The notes under the pieces: generated by a model | Told to the model about the DNA's origin: nothing | What the model saw: the letters and a program-made list of their open reading frames with translations, nothing else | Database searches by the model: none | Shown: one piece after another, positions 10,227 to 18,471 of the stretch | Layout of the letters: the number at the start of each line of letters is the position of its first letter | Numbering within the stretch: the stretch's first letter is position 1 | DNA from: Pseudomonadota bacterium | Lineage (GTDB): Bacteria; Myxococcota_A; UBA796; SXON01 | DNA length: 58,938 nt | Assembly: GCA_030684355.1 (NCBI GenBank) | Contig: JAUXTN010000046.1 | Coordinates: forward strand, 1 to 58,938 | Reading direction: 5' to 3' | Program-made: the position numbers and the translations under genes

Positions 10227-12554
10227 CTACCCGTCCGATTCCAGCGGCACGATGCGCGGCGTGATGAACACGAGCATCTCGTTCTGCTGACGGCTCTTCG
10301 TGGAGTTCTTGAAGAGGAGCCCGATGATCGGGATGCTGCCGAGGCCCGGCACGCGGCTCTGCGCCCACGACTCGGACGTGGCGTACACGCCGCCGAGCAC
10401 CGTGGTGTCGCCGTCGGGCACGAGGACCCGCGTCTCGATGGACTTCGTGGTGATCGACGGGTTGCCGTTCACCGAGTTGGAGAAGTCAGGACGGTCGTTC
10501 GACACGGAGATGTCGAGGAAGATGGTCCCATCCGACGTGATGTGCGGAGTCACGGCGAGCTCGAGGTTCGCCTCGACGAACTGCACCTGGGTGCCGTTCT
10601 GGCTGGTCGACACGAAGGGCACGCGCGCGCCCTGGATGACGGTCGCTTCCTCGTTGTCGAGGGCGGTCACGCGCGGGCTCGAGATGATCTTGCCCCACCC
10701 TTCCGCTTCCAACGCCGTGAGACGGGCGTTGAGGTCGAGCAGGCCCGGGATGCTCCCGAGGGAGAGGGCCAGGGCGCCGGCGGGCGTGCCGCTCGCCGCG
10801 AGATCGACGAGGAGGCTGTCGGACTCGGCGGTGAAGAAGGTCCCCGCACCGCTCGTGAGCTGGCCGCCGCTGACCCCGACGCTGCTCGGGAAGAAGGCGC
10901 CCGTGGGGTACCCGGTCGCGGCGGAGGCATCGACCATGCCGCCCCACTGGATGCCCAGGCTGCGCGTGAAGTTGCTCGTGGCCTCGACGAACCGGGCCTC
11001 GATGCTCACCTGGCGGTTCGGCCGGTCGAGGGTCCGGAGGAGCTCGCGGATCTGCGCGACGTTCTCTTCCTGGTCCCGGATGATGAGCTGGTTCCCACGG
11101 GCGTCCACCTGGACGCTCCCTCGGGCGGAGAGCACCGCGGTCACCTGCTCGGTGAGCTCGTCGGCCTGCGCGTAGTTCAGCGGCGCGACGTAGAGCTGGA
11201 GCTCGGCGAGGTCGACCCGCGCCTTCTCCGACTCCAGCGAGGCCTGCTGCTCGGCCTTGATGGTCTCGAGCGGCGCGACGCGGATGATGTTGCCCAGGCG
11301 CTGCGCGCCGAGGCCCTTCGCCTGGAGGACGGCGCCGAGCGCCTCGTCCCACGGCACGTCCTTGAGCCGCACCGTCACCTTGCCGGCGACGTCGTCCGAC
11401 GTGATGATGTTGATGTCCGCGAAGTCCGCGATGAAGCGGAACACGACGTGGATGTCGGCCTCTTGGAGGTCGATGCTCATCCGCTTGCCGGTCGAGCGCG
11501 CGGAGGTCGAGCTCTTCACGTCGGTCGCGAAGCTCAACGACCCGGGCGACGACGAGCCGCCGCCGCTGCCGAAGACGGCCTGGGGGTCCACCGAGCGGCC
11601 GGAGCCGGTGATGAGGACCTCGGAGCCCTTCGCGTTCGAGAGCCCCTGGCCGCCGTTCGTCTCCGGCGTGGCGGGCGCGGCGGGGACGGACCGGCTGACC
11701 GCGGCGCCCTGGATGGCGGCCTCGCGCTTGGCCAGGATGTCCGACGGGATCTGGATCGAGAGGACGGTCAGCCCGCCCTCGCGGGAGACCTCGTACTCGG
11801 CGCCTTCGCGCAGCACGACGGTGATCCGGGCCCCGGCCGCGGTCGGCGCGGCGCGCACGGAGTCGACGGCGCTGTAGAAGAAGCGCGTGTCGAGCTCACG
11901 GCCGAGGCTCTCGGCGATGCGGGCGCCGGGGAGGTCGATCGCGATGGTGTTCCGGGCGGGCTGCGAGACCGCGGGCTCGACATCGTGGGCGCCGATGAGC
12001 ACGCGGCTCACGCGGTCCTTCTGCTGGAAGTCGAGCGTGGCCAGGGCGGGGCCGGCGATGGGCGCCTGCGGGCCCGAGAGCTTCACGCCCGTGTCGGACG
12101 GCGCGCCGAGGGCCTCGGCGAGCGGGTCGGAGACGGCACCCGGCGTGAGCGACAGGACGATGGCGCCGTCCTCGGACTTGATGTCCCACTGGGCGGGGCC
12201 CGTGAGCCACAAGGTGAGGCGGACGTTGTCCGTCCCATCGTTGAACGTGCCGTACTCCGCACGGGAGACCAGCCCGCCGACGCCCGGCGCGGCCCCCGGC
12301 GTGAGACGGGCGCCGGCGATGTCGAGCACGAGGCGCTCGGGGTTGGTCTGGCGGAACGGGCTCACCGTGGGGCGGGCCCCGGCGGCGTCGATCGCGATGC
12401 GGACGACCGTGACGTTGGCAGTGGTGCCGATCTGCGCGCCACCGACGTTCGGAGGGTCGGCGGCAAATGCGGGAGCCGAGGCGAGCGCCGCCACGACGAC
12501 GAGGCCGGCGACGCGCGTGCGGCTCGTGAAATCCCCAAGAAAGAAGCGGATCAT
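10227..12554 (-). CDS. pilQ: Type IV pilus secretin PilQ
   Basis: PilQ forms the outer-membrane channel through which the pilus passes. The 775-residue protein has a signal peptide (cleavage near APAFAADP, 28-35), two AMIN domains that bind peptidoglycan (about 45-137 and 170-268), a Ser/Gly linker, an STN/N0 domain (358-428), a Secretin_N/N1 domain (452-510) and the C-terminal secretin domain (515-770). The last has the VPGLGSIPIIGLLFKN signature at 735-750 and an LVFITPRIV ending. ATG at 12554 overlaps the pilP stop (ATGA). A longer in-frame extension upstream is only a shadow over pilP. Confidence 0.97.
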   Translation of the reverse strand: MIRFFLGDFTSRTRVAGLVVVAALASAPAFAADPPNVGGAQIGTTANVTVVRIAIDAAGARPTVSPFRQTNPERLVLDIAGARLTPGAAPGVGGLVSRAEYGTFNDGTDNVRLTLWLTGPAQWDIKSEDGAIVLSLTPGAVSDPLAEALGAPSDTGVKLSGPQAPIAGPALATLDFQQKDRVSRVLIGAHDVEPAVSQPARNTIAIDLPGARIAESLGRELDTRFFYSAVDSVRAAPTAAGARITVVLREGAEYEVSREGGLTVLSIQIPSDILAKREAAIQGAAVSRSVPAAPATPETNGGQGLSNAKGSEVLITGSGRSVDPQAVFGSGGGSSSPGSLSFATDVKSSTSARSTGKRMSIDLQEADIHVVFRFIADFADINIITSDDVAGKVTVRLKDVPWDEALGAVLQAKGLGAQRLGNIIRVAPLETIKAEQQASLESEKARVDLAELQLYVAPLNYAQADELTEQVTAVLSARGSVQVDARGNQLIIRDQEENVAQIRELLRTLDRPNRQVSIEARFVEATSNFTRSLGIQWGGMVDASAATGYPTGAFFPSSVGVSGGQLTSGAGTFFTAESDSLLVDLAASGTPAGALALSLGSIPGLLDLNARLTALEAEGWGKIISSPRVTALDNEEATVIQGARVPFVSTSQNGTQVQFVEANLELAVTPHITSDGTIFLDISVSNDRPDFSNSVNGNPSITTKSIETRVLVPDGDTTVLGGVYATSESWAQSRVPGLGSIPIIGLLFKNSTKSRQQNEMLVFITPRIVPLESDG

Positions 12555-13036
12555 TTCCTTGCCTCGGTGGGGAAGCACACCGTTACGGGGTTGACGACGA
12601 GCTCGCCGTCGAGGGTCTGGTACTCCTCGGTCACCACCACGCAGCCTTCGGAGATGGACGTGACCTTCCCCCAGTTGCGACCGACGTAGGTGCCCGGACG
12701 GATCGAATGGCCCATGCCTTCGGGATCGACGAGCAGCGCGCGTGGGGACGACGTGTCCCAGATGACGCCGCGGAGCAGGTACTTGTCGACGTCCCAGCGC
12801 TGCAGCGGGGGCGCGTTCTCCACGACGGAGACCGGATCCTCCCGCTTGAGGAAGCTCTGGAACGGATCGCGCTTGCCCGCCGGGTTGTAGAAGTACTCGT
12901 CGACCTCGGAGGAGGCGGCTTCGGCGCCCTCGACCTTGACCGGAGCCTTCGGGGCCAGCTTTGCGCCGCCGGTCGGGACGGGATCCCCGCAACCGACGAG
13001 CGCCGCCGTCGCGATGAGCAGGGCGAACCTATTCAT
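12551..13036 (-). CDS. pilP: Type IV pilus assembly lipoprotein PilP
   Basis: PilP is an inner-membrane lipoprotein that links the PilN/PilO complex to the secretin. The 161-residue sequence has a lipobox (ALVGC, Cys16), a disordered Ala/Lys-rich segment, the conserved NPAGKRDPFQSFL region (51-63) and a compact beta domain with LRGVIWDTSSPRALLVDPEG. The start overlaps the pilO end by 8 bases. Order pilM-N-O-P-Q is canonical. Confidence 0.95.
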   Translation of the reverse strand: MNRFALLIATAALVGCGDPVPTGGAKLAPKAPVKVEGAEAASSEVDEYFYNPAGKRDPFQSFLKREDPVSVVENAPPLQRWDVDKYLLRGVIWDTSSPRALLVDPEGMGHSIRPGTYVGRNWGKVTSISEGCVVVTEEYQTLDGELVVNPVTVCFPTEARK

Positions 13037-13673
13037 TGGCCGCCCCCGCCTGGCCCTGGCGGCCCTTCTTGTTCGATGCGGCGTTGCGGGCGGCCTCGAT
13101 CTCGGCCTCCGTGAGGAAGCGGTAGGTGACCGCCTGCGCGCTGACTTTCAGGGTGGTCTCCGAGCCCGACTCGACGGGGTCCGACATCTCGATGTCCTGC
13201 ACGGAGACGATGCGGTTCATCTTGCGGATGCGGTCGAAGAAGACGCCGATCTCGTGGAAGCTGCCGTCCATCACGAGCTGCACCGGCACGTCGGCGAAGT
13301 ACTCGTGCATCACCTCGGCCAGCGGCTGGAACCGGCGCACGTCCAGGCCGGACTTGCGCGCGTGGCCGTCGATCTCCGAGAGGAGCACGGGGATCTCGCG
13401 ATCGTTCGGGAGCTCCTTCAGCGCCTGCTTCAGCTGCGCGGTGAGGGTCTCCAGCTCCGCCTGGAACGAGGCCTGGTTCTCGGCGCGAGCGCGCACCTGG
13501 TCGCGCTTGGTCGTGAGCTCCGCCTGCTGGCGGCTCGCGGTGTCGATCTCCGCGAGGGTCGGCGAGATGAGCGAGAAGAAGAACACCACGCAGATGAGGA
13601 CGTAGCCGAGGCCGACCAGCAGGAGTCGCTGGGACCGGGGGAGCTTGGTGTATCGGTCGAGGAGCTGGTTCAC
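13029..13673 (-). CDS. pilO: Type IV pilus inner-membrane protein PilO
   Basis: The 214-residue bitopic protein has one transmembrane helix (about 17-37: LLLVGLGYVLICVVFFFSL), a coiled-coil (40-90) and a ferredoxin-like periplasmic domain (about 95-195). It pairs with PilN to form the periplasmic alignment ring. The GTG start overlaps the pilN stop (GTGA). The Lys/Gly/Ala tail after residue 200 is low complexity. Confidence 0.95.
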   Translation of the reverse strand: MNQLLDRYTKLPRSQRLLLVGLGYVLICVVFFFSLISPTLAEIDTASRQQAELTTKRDQVRARAENQASFQAELETLTAQLKQALKELPNDREIPVLLSEIDGHARKSGLDVRRFQPLAEVMHEYFADVPVQLVMDGSFHEIGVFFDRIRKMNRIVSVQDIEMSDPVESGSETTLKVSAQAVTYRFLTEAEIEAARNAASNKKGRQGQAGAANE

Positions 13674-14437
13674 GCGCCACCTCCCTTCGCGGCTTCAGGA
13701 GCGGGCGCGGGCGCCGGAGTGGCGGCGGGCGCGGGAGCGGCGGCGGGCGTAGGCGCGGGGGAGGTCGTCTCCGCCGGCGCCGGCGCCGGCGCGTCGGCCG
13801 GCACGGGCACGGCGCCAGCGGCCGGGACCGCCCCACCGGGCGCCGAGGCCCCCTGGGTGGTGCCGGGAGCGGTAGTCGACACGGTCTTCGGCGTCACGAG
13901 CTTCGCGGTCAGCTTGAAGGTCTTCAGCGTCAGCGAGAGGTTCTTCTCGGGGGCCATCGCCTCGATGTCCTGGAGGTAGACCTGCTCGAAGTAGGCGGAG
14001 TCTTCCAAGCCGCGCAAGAACTGGCTGATCACGTCATTGCTGACAGATACGCCCGTGATCCGCAGTTCGCCGCGCTCCTCCTCCACCTTGGTGAGGAACA
14101 GCTTGTCGGGGATTGACAGGGCAATCTCGTCCAACATGTGGACGGGACCGGCCTTCTTGTCGCGCAGGCCCTGGATGACGGCGAGCTTGCGCTCGAGCTC
14201 CGCCTTGAACTTCTCCATCTCGTCGACCTTCGTGACCACGGTCGCGAGGCGATCGATCTCGGCCTGGAACTGTGCGTTCTCGGCGCGCGTGTCGGAGAGC
14301 TCGTAGGTCAGGAAACCCCAGGTGGCGCCCGCCAGGAGCACGACCAGGAAGCCGCCGACCAGCGCCAGGGAGAGCTCCAGGCGCGCGGCCTCGAGTTTCC
14401 GGGTCTGCCGGATGGGGAGGAGGTTGATGCGGATCAT
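13670..14437 (-). CDS. pilN: Type IV pilus inner-membrane protein PilN with long Pro/Ala tail
   Basis: PilN binds cytoplasmic PilM through its N-terminal INLLPIR motif (4-10), crosses the membrane once (about 23-45) and forms a coiled-coil plus ferredoxin-like domain to about residue 185. The remaining 70 residues (185-255) are an unusual Pro/Ala/Thr-rich tail with many PAP units, ending KGGGA. PilN proteins usually stop near 180-200 residues, so the tail is an addition that may span periplasm or peptidoglycan. ATG at 14437 overlaps the pilM stop (ATGA). Confidence 0.95.
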   Translation of the reverse strand: MIRINLLPIRQTRKLEAARLELSLALVGGFLVVLLAGATWGFLTYELSDTRAENAQFQAEIDRLATVVTKVDEMEKFKAELERKLAVIQGLRDKKAGPVHMLDEIALSIPDKLFLTKVEEERGELRITGVSVSNDVISQFLRGLEDSAYFEQVYLQDIEAMAPEKNLSLTLKTFKLTAKLVTPKTVSTTAPGTTQGASAPGGAVPAAGAVPVPADAPAPAPAETTSPAPTPAAAPAPAATPAPAPAPEAAKGGGA

Positions 14438-15504
14438 TTGTCGTCCGGCCTCCGCAGCCCGAGCCCCACCACCACCGCGGCCTGGGGCGCCGCGTCCTGG
14501 AGGAAGCGAGGATTGAACGCTCGCTCGTCCACTTGGATCTTCCTGAACGGGTCGACGATCTCGACCGTACAACCACACAACCGCTGCATCGCGCTGCGCA
14601 GGCCGGGCGTCGACGCCGCGCCGCCCGAGAGCGCCACCTTCGTGAGCGGCGCGCCGCCCGACGTGGAGAGGAAGAAGTCCAGCGAGCGGTGGATCTCGCT
14701 CGCGATGGTGTCCGAGACGGTGGAGAGCACGCGCTCGACCTCTTCCGGGACGACCGCCTGGCGGTCCTTCTCGCCCCCGCCAACCTTGAAGGCCTCGGCC
14801 TCCTCGTAGGAGACGTTCATGACGCGCTGGATCTCTTCCGTATAGGCGCGGCCGCCCATCGCGATGTCGCGGGTGAAGGCGCTCACGCCGTTGCGGAGCA
14901 CGTTGAGGTTCACCGTCGAGGCGCCGACGTTCACGAGCGCCGTGGGCTCGCGGGGCACGTCGTAGTTGAGCGCGTACTGGTTCTCGAGCGCGAAGGCGGC
15001 CACGTCGATGACGACGGGGCGGAGCCCGGCCTCGAGCACGAGGCTCTGGTACTCGTTGATGAGCTCCTTGCGCGCGGCGACCAGGAGCACCTCCATCTGA
15101 CCGGCCTCGTCCGCCTGTCCCTTCAGGATGTGGGCGTCGATGTTCACGTCGTTCACGTCGAAGGGGATGTACTGCTCCGCCTCCCACGTGATCGACTCCT
15201 CCAGCTCCTCCTGGGTCATCACCGGCAGCGAGATCCGCTTGATGATGACCGAGTTGCCGGCGACGCCCACGATGCAATCGCGTGTCTTGACGCGGTGCCG
15301 CGCCAGGAGCTCGCGAATGGTCGCGACCACGGCGCTCGTGTTCATGAAGGCGCCGTCGACGATGGCTTCGGGCGGGACCGGGGCGACGCCGAAATGTTTC
15401 AGACGCCTCCGGCCGGCGCGATCCGACTCCAGTTCGAGCAACTTTACGTGGCTGGACCCGATGTCCAACGCGACTGCATTCCGGGGACGGGCAAACAGGG
15501 CCAA
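14434..15504 (-). CDS. pilM: Type IV pilus actin-like ATPase PilM
   Basis: PilM is the cytoplasmic, actin/FtsA-like component of the pilus alignment complex. The 356-residue sequence shows phosphate-1 VALDIGSSHVKLLEL (11-25), the WEAEQYIPFD motif (about 108-117), phosphate-2 NVGASTVNLNVL (about 197-208) and the adenosine motif LSGGAASTPGL near 305-315. The start is TTG at 15504 with AAGGA about 7 bases upstream. It is the first gene of the long minus-strand run and sits directly behind a clear promoter. Confidence 0.96.
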   Translation of the reverse strand: MALFARPRNAVALDIGSSHVKLLELESDRAGRRRLKHFGVAPVPPEAIVDGAFMNTSAVVATIRELLARHRVKTRDCIVGVAGNSVIIKRISLPVMTQEELEESITWEAEQYIPFDVNDVNIDAHILKGQADEAGQMEVLLVAARKELINEYQSLVLEAGLRPVVIDVAAFALENQYALNYDVPREPTALVNVGASTVNLNVLRNGVSAFTRDIAMGGRAYTEEIQRVMNVSYEEAEAFKVGGGEKDRQAVVPEEVERVLSTVSDTIASEIHRSLDFFLSTSGGAPLTKVALSGGAASTPGLRSAMQRLCGCTVEIVDPFRKIQVDERAFNPRFLQDAAPQAAVVVGLGLRRPDDK

Positions 15505-15531
15505 ACCAGTTCCTTACGAAAGGCTGGTGGG

Positions 15532-15561
15532 GTTGTAGCAGGAAGCGATCGAGCCGGTCAA
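15532..15561 (-). promoter_or_regulatory. Sigma70-like promoter of the pilM operon
   Basis: On the minus strand, TTGACC (15561-15556) is followed after 18 bases by TACAAC (15537-15532), close to consensus. It lies 27 bases upstream of the pilM TTG, implying a short leader. It sits in a relatively AT-rich divergent gap and is the best promoter candidate for pilMNOPQ and the downstream aro/acc genes. Confidence 0.6.
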
Positions 15562-15580
15562 CCGCACATCAGCGTGCGAT

Positions 15581-18415
15581 ATGCTGCCTGCCGTGCGCGC
15601 GTCGTCTACTCCCTCCCCCGCGCCCTGGCTTGCCACCGTCGGAGCCGGCTGCATCGCTTCCCTGGCTGTGCGGCTTTCCACCGAACTGTTCGCCGCTGGG
15701 CCCGTCTCGCTCCTCTCCGCCACGGCGCTCGCGCTCCCGGCGGCGACCATCGCGATCCAATCCAGGCGGATTCGGAGATCGCTGGTCATTGTTGCCGGTA
15801 CTCTGGTGCTCTTCACCGACACGGTCGCCCGGGTTTCCGTGTGGCTGGTCGGGTACGCCGGATTGCCCACGATCGCCGCCGCAACGGGGTTCGTGACGTT
15901 GTTGAGCCTGGGCGGGCCGCTGACCCTCGCGGCGGCGCGCGCCGGCCGCGGGCCGTGGTCGGCGGGCGTGGCGGCCTTCATCGCGGGGGTTTGGCTCGGC
16001 CCCGTGCCTCTCCTGGGCGTGATCCTCGGCGCGGGGTTCGGCGTGGCGCTCCTCGATCGCGAAACCCCCACTTCCGCGCAGCCCCCGCGGCGCGCGCTCG
16101 GCGCGGTGGCGCTGCCGGCGCTCGCGGCGCTCCCGATCTTCGGCGTGGTCGCGGTCCTGTGGGTGCTGGGGCGCGCGGCGCTCGACCCCACCGTGCTGGG
16201 ATTCGTCGCGCTCGTCGCCGGCCTCGCGCTCGGCGCGATCGCCTCGCCCGGTGGATGGGCCATCCTCCCCGGCCTCGCGCTCGCGGGTGGCGCGTGCTGG
16301 GCGGCCCTGACTCGACTGGGGGACGTGCTGGACGCCTCCCCCCACGCGGGCCTCGCCGTGTTCGCCGCGCTCGGGCTCGGTGTGGGCCCCCTCCTCCGCG
16401 CCGCGCGCGTCGATCGCGTCTCCGCCGCGGTGAGCCTCGCCGCCGTCGCCCTCCTCCTCCCCGCCGCGCTCCACGCCGTCCCGGTCGACCTCGCCGCGCG
16501 CGCCGCCGAGGCCCACGCCGCCAACGCCACGTCGCGCGAGCGGCTCCAGGCCCTCCGCGAGAGCGCCACCGTCGCCTGGGCCGGCATCGGCCCCGCGGGC
16601 GCGGCCGCGCTGTACCGCCGCGATCGGCACGTCATCCTCGAGCTCGACGGCGGCCTCGCCGACGCCGACACGCGCGCCGGCGCCGCCGAGCGCTTCGCGG
16701 GGACCCTCGCGGCCTGCGCGACCGACGGGAGAACGCGCGCCCGCGTGGGGGGCGACGACCTCGGGCTCGCCGTCGAGGGCCTGCGCGCGCAGGGCTTCCT
16801 CGCGATCGACGCCTCCGTGCCCGACGCCGACCTCGTGCGCGCCCAGGCCGAGGCGGTCCCGAGCCTCGGCCGCACCTGGCTCCACCCCTCCGTGCGGCTG
16901 GTCGCCCTCCCCGCTCCGGCCTTGCTCCGCGCGGGCCCCCCCGCCGATGCCGTCGTCGAGATCGCGCGTTCGCCGTTCACCGGCGCGCGCGCCACCTTCC
17001 CGGATCGGCGCGCGCTCCGCGCCGTGCGCGCGGGGCTGGCCGCCGGGGGCGTCCACGTCCTCGCGGTCCCCACGACGACCCTCGGCGCGCCCGCGCTGCG
17101 TGCGCTCCTGCTCGACTTTGTGGCCGTCTACCCCGGCGCGTCCGCGTGGCTCCCGCCCGAGGGCGCGGACACCGTGCTCCTCGTCGGCCCCGCCTCGGGA
17201 GCGCCCCTCCCCTGGTCCGGCATCGAACGCTGCGTCACGGCCGACCCCGCGGGGCTCGAAGCCGTGTCCCTGCGCTCCGCGATCGACCTCGGAGCCCTCG
17301 CCTTCGCCGACGGACGCGCGCTCGCCTCGGTGCCCGCCGGTCGCCCCGTCGGCCTCGGCCTGCCCGCGAGCCTGCGCGCGCCGCCGGGCCTCCCGCTCAC
17401 GTCGCTCGGCGCGCTCTCGGCCAACCCCGCGACGGTGTTCACCGGCGCCCCGGAGGCCGCCCTCGCGGCGCGCGCCCCGAGCCGCACGCTCCTGCTCGAG
17501 CTCCTCCAGGAGGCCACCACCGGCGACGTGCGGGATGCCTTCGCCCGCGCCCGCGCGCTCGGCGAGGTGCCCGGCGGCGCCCGCGCCCTGGAGCCGGTCG
17601 TCCGGCCCCACCTCGTCCGCGCGCGCCAGGCGATGGCGGTCGGCAAGAAGGAGGGCGTCACGTCGAAGGCCTGGGAGGACGCCGAGGCCGCCATCGCCAC
17701 CGCGCGTGCGCTCGCCCCGAGCTTCGCCCTCACCCGCTGTCTGGAGGGAGAGCTCGCCGGCGAGCGGGGACAGCTCTCCCGCGCGGAGGAGTCCTTCGCG
17801 AAGTGCGCGGAGCTCGATCCCACCGGGCTCCGCGGGCACGAGGGGCTGGCGCAGGCCCGACGCTCCCGCGGAGACCTGCTCGGCACCGAAGCCGCCCTCC
17901 GCGCCGCCCACAGCGCCCGGCCTGACCTCTGGACCACGGCCCAGAACCTCGGCTACTTCCTCTTCGAGCACGGTCGCTACGACGAGGCCGAGCGCCTCTT
18001 GAAGCAGGCCACGGCCATCCAGTCCCGCGCGGGCGCGAATGCGGGCCAGCCGGCCCCCTACCTCGCCCTCGCGGGCCTCTACCTGGAGACCGGCCGCGCC
18101 GAGCTGGCCCTGGCCCAGGCCGAGCGCGCGGCCGCCTTCGGGCCGAACCCCCAGACGTTCGCGCTCCGTGGGGCCGCCCGACGTGAGCTCCGGCAGCTCG
18201 ACGAAGCCGAGCGCGACTACCGCGCGGCGCTCGACCTCGACGCCACCCACGTCCTCGCGCGCGGCGGCCTCGCCCAGGTGCAGGCCGACCGGGGCGAGTA
18301 CGAGCTGGCGGCCGCGTCCTGGCAGGCCATCCTGGTGAAGGACCCCGACAACGTCCAGGCGCGGGAGAACCTCCGCCGCATCGGCCCGCTCCTGAAGGAG
18401 GCGCAGGGCCCGTAG
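15581..18415 (+). CDS. Membrane protein with degenerate spermidine-synthase-like domain and TPRs
   Basis: The 944-residue protein has three parts. Residues 15-300 contain about nine or ten hydrophobic segments. Residues 330-540 resemble the SpeE/spermidine-synthase-like Rossmann part of 'fused MFS/spermidine synthase' proteins: LELDGGLADADTR (353-365), VGGDDLGLAVEGL (389-401), LHPSVRLV (434-441), LRAVRAGLAAGGVHVLAVP (479-497) and LLVGPASG (533-540). The glycine-rich SAM loop and the catalytic aspartate are not evident, so it is probably not an active aminopropyltransferase. Residues 650-940 are TPRs. It is divergent from pilM and convergent with pilY1. A link to pili is possible only by position. 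Confidence 0.6.
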   Translation: MLPAVRASSTPSPAPWLATVGAGCIASLAVRLSTELFAAGPVSLLSATALALPAATIAIQSRRIRRSLVIVAGTLVLFTDTVARVSVWLVGYAGLPTIAAATGFVTLLSLGGPLTLAAARAGRGPWSAGVAAFIAGVWLGPVPLLGVILGAGFGVALLDRETPTSAQPPRRALGAVALPALAALPIFGVVAVLWVLGRAALDPTVLGFVALVAGLALGAIASPGGWAILPGLALAGGACWAALTRLGDVLDASPHAGLAVFAALGLGVGPLLRAARVDRVSAAVSLAAVALLLPAALHAVPVDLAARAAEAHAANATSRERLQALRESATVAWAGIGPAGAAALYRRDRHVILELDGGLADADTRAGAAERFAGTLAACATDGRTRARVGGDDLGLAVEGLRAQGFLAIDASVPDADLVRAQAEAVPSLGRTWLHPSVRLVALPAPALLRAGPPADAVVEIARSPFTGARATFPDRRALRAVRAGLAAGGVHVLAVPTTTLGAPALRALLLDFVAVYPGASAWLPPEGADTVLLVGPASGAPLPWSGIERCVTADPAGLEAVSLRSAIDLGALAFADGRALASVPAGRPVGLGLPASLRAPPGLPLTSLGALSANPATVFTGAPEAALAARAPSRTLLLELLQEATTGDVRDAFARARALGEVPGGARALEPVVRPHLVRARQAMAVGKKEGVTSKAWEDAEAAIATARALAPSFALTRCLEGELAGERGQLSRAEESFAKCAELDPTGLRGHEGLAQARRSRGDLLGTEAALRAAHSARPDLWTTAQNLGYFLFEHGRYDEAERLLKQATAIQSRAGANAGQPAPYLALAGLYLETGRAELALAQAERAAAFGPNPQTFALRGAARRELRQLDEAERDYRAALDLDATHVLARGGLAQVQADRGEYELAAASWQAILVKDPDNVQARENLRRIGPLLKEAQGP

Positions 18416-18416
18416 C

Positions 18417-18439
18417 CAGGCCGGCCATCGCACGGCCTG
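18417..18439. terminator. Stop-adjacent hairpin, copy 2
   Basis: CAGGCCG (18417-18423) pairs with CGGCCTG (18433-18439) around a 9-base loop, two bases after the TAG of the TPR membrane protein. It lies in the 56-base convergent gap before the end of pilY1, so it could serve both strands. The outer arms and flanks match the hairpin after the first gene of the window. Confidence 0.4.
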
Positions 18440-18471
18440 TCGATCGTTACCTGGCCGGCGCTTCCGTCGGT

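Noticed and set aside
10542..12689. Open frame of 715 codons antisense to pilQ
   Set aside because: pilQ has complete secretin domains on the minus strand; the antisense product has no motif.
15569..18433. Open frame of 954 codons on the minus strand over the TPR membrane protein
   Set aside because: The plus-strand frame has membrane helices, SpeE-like motifs and TPRs; the minus product is Gly/Arg/Glu-rich and shows no fold.
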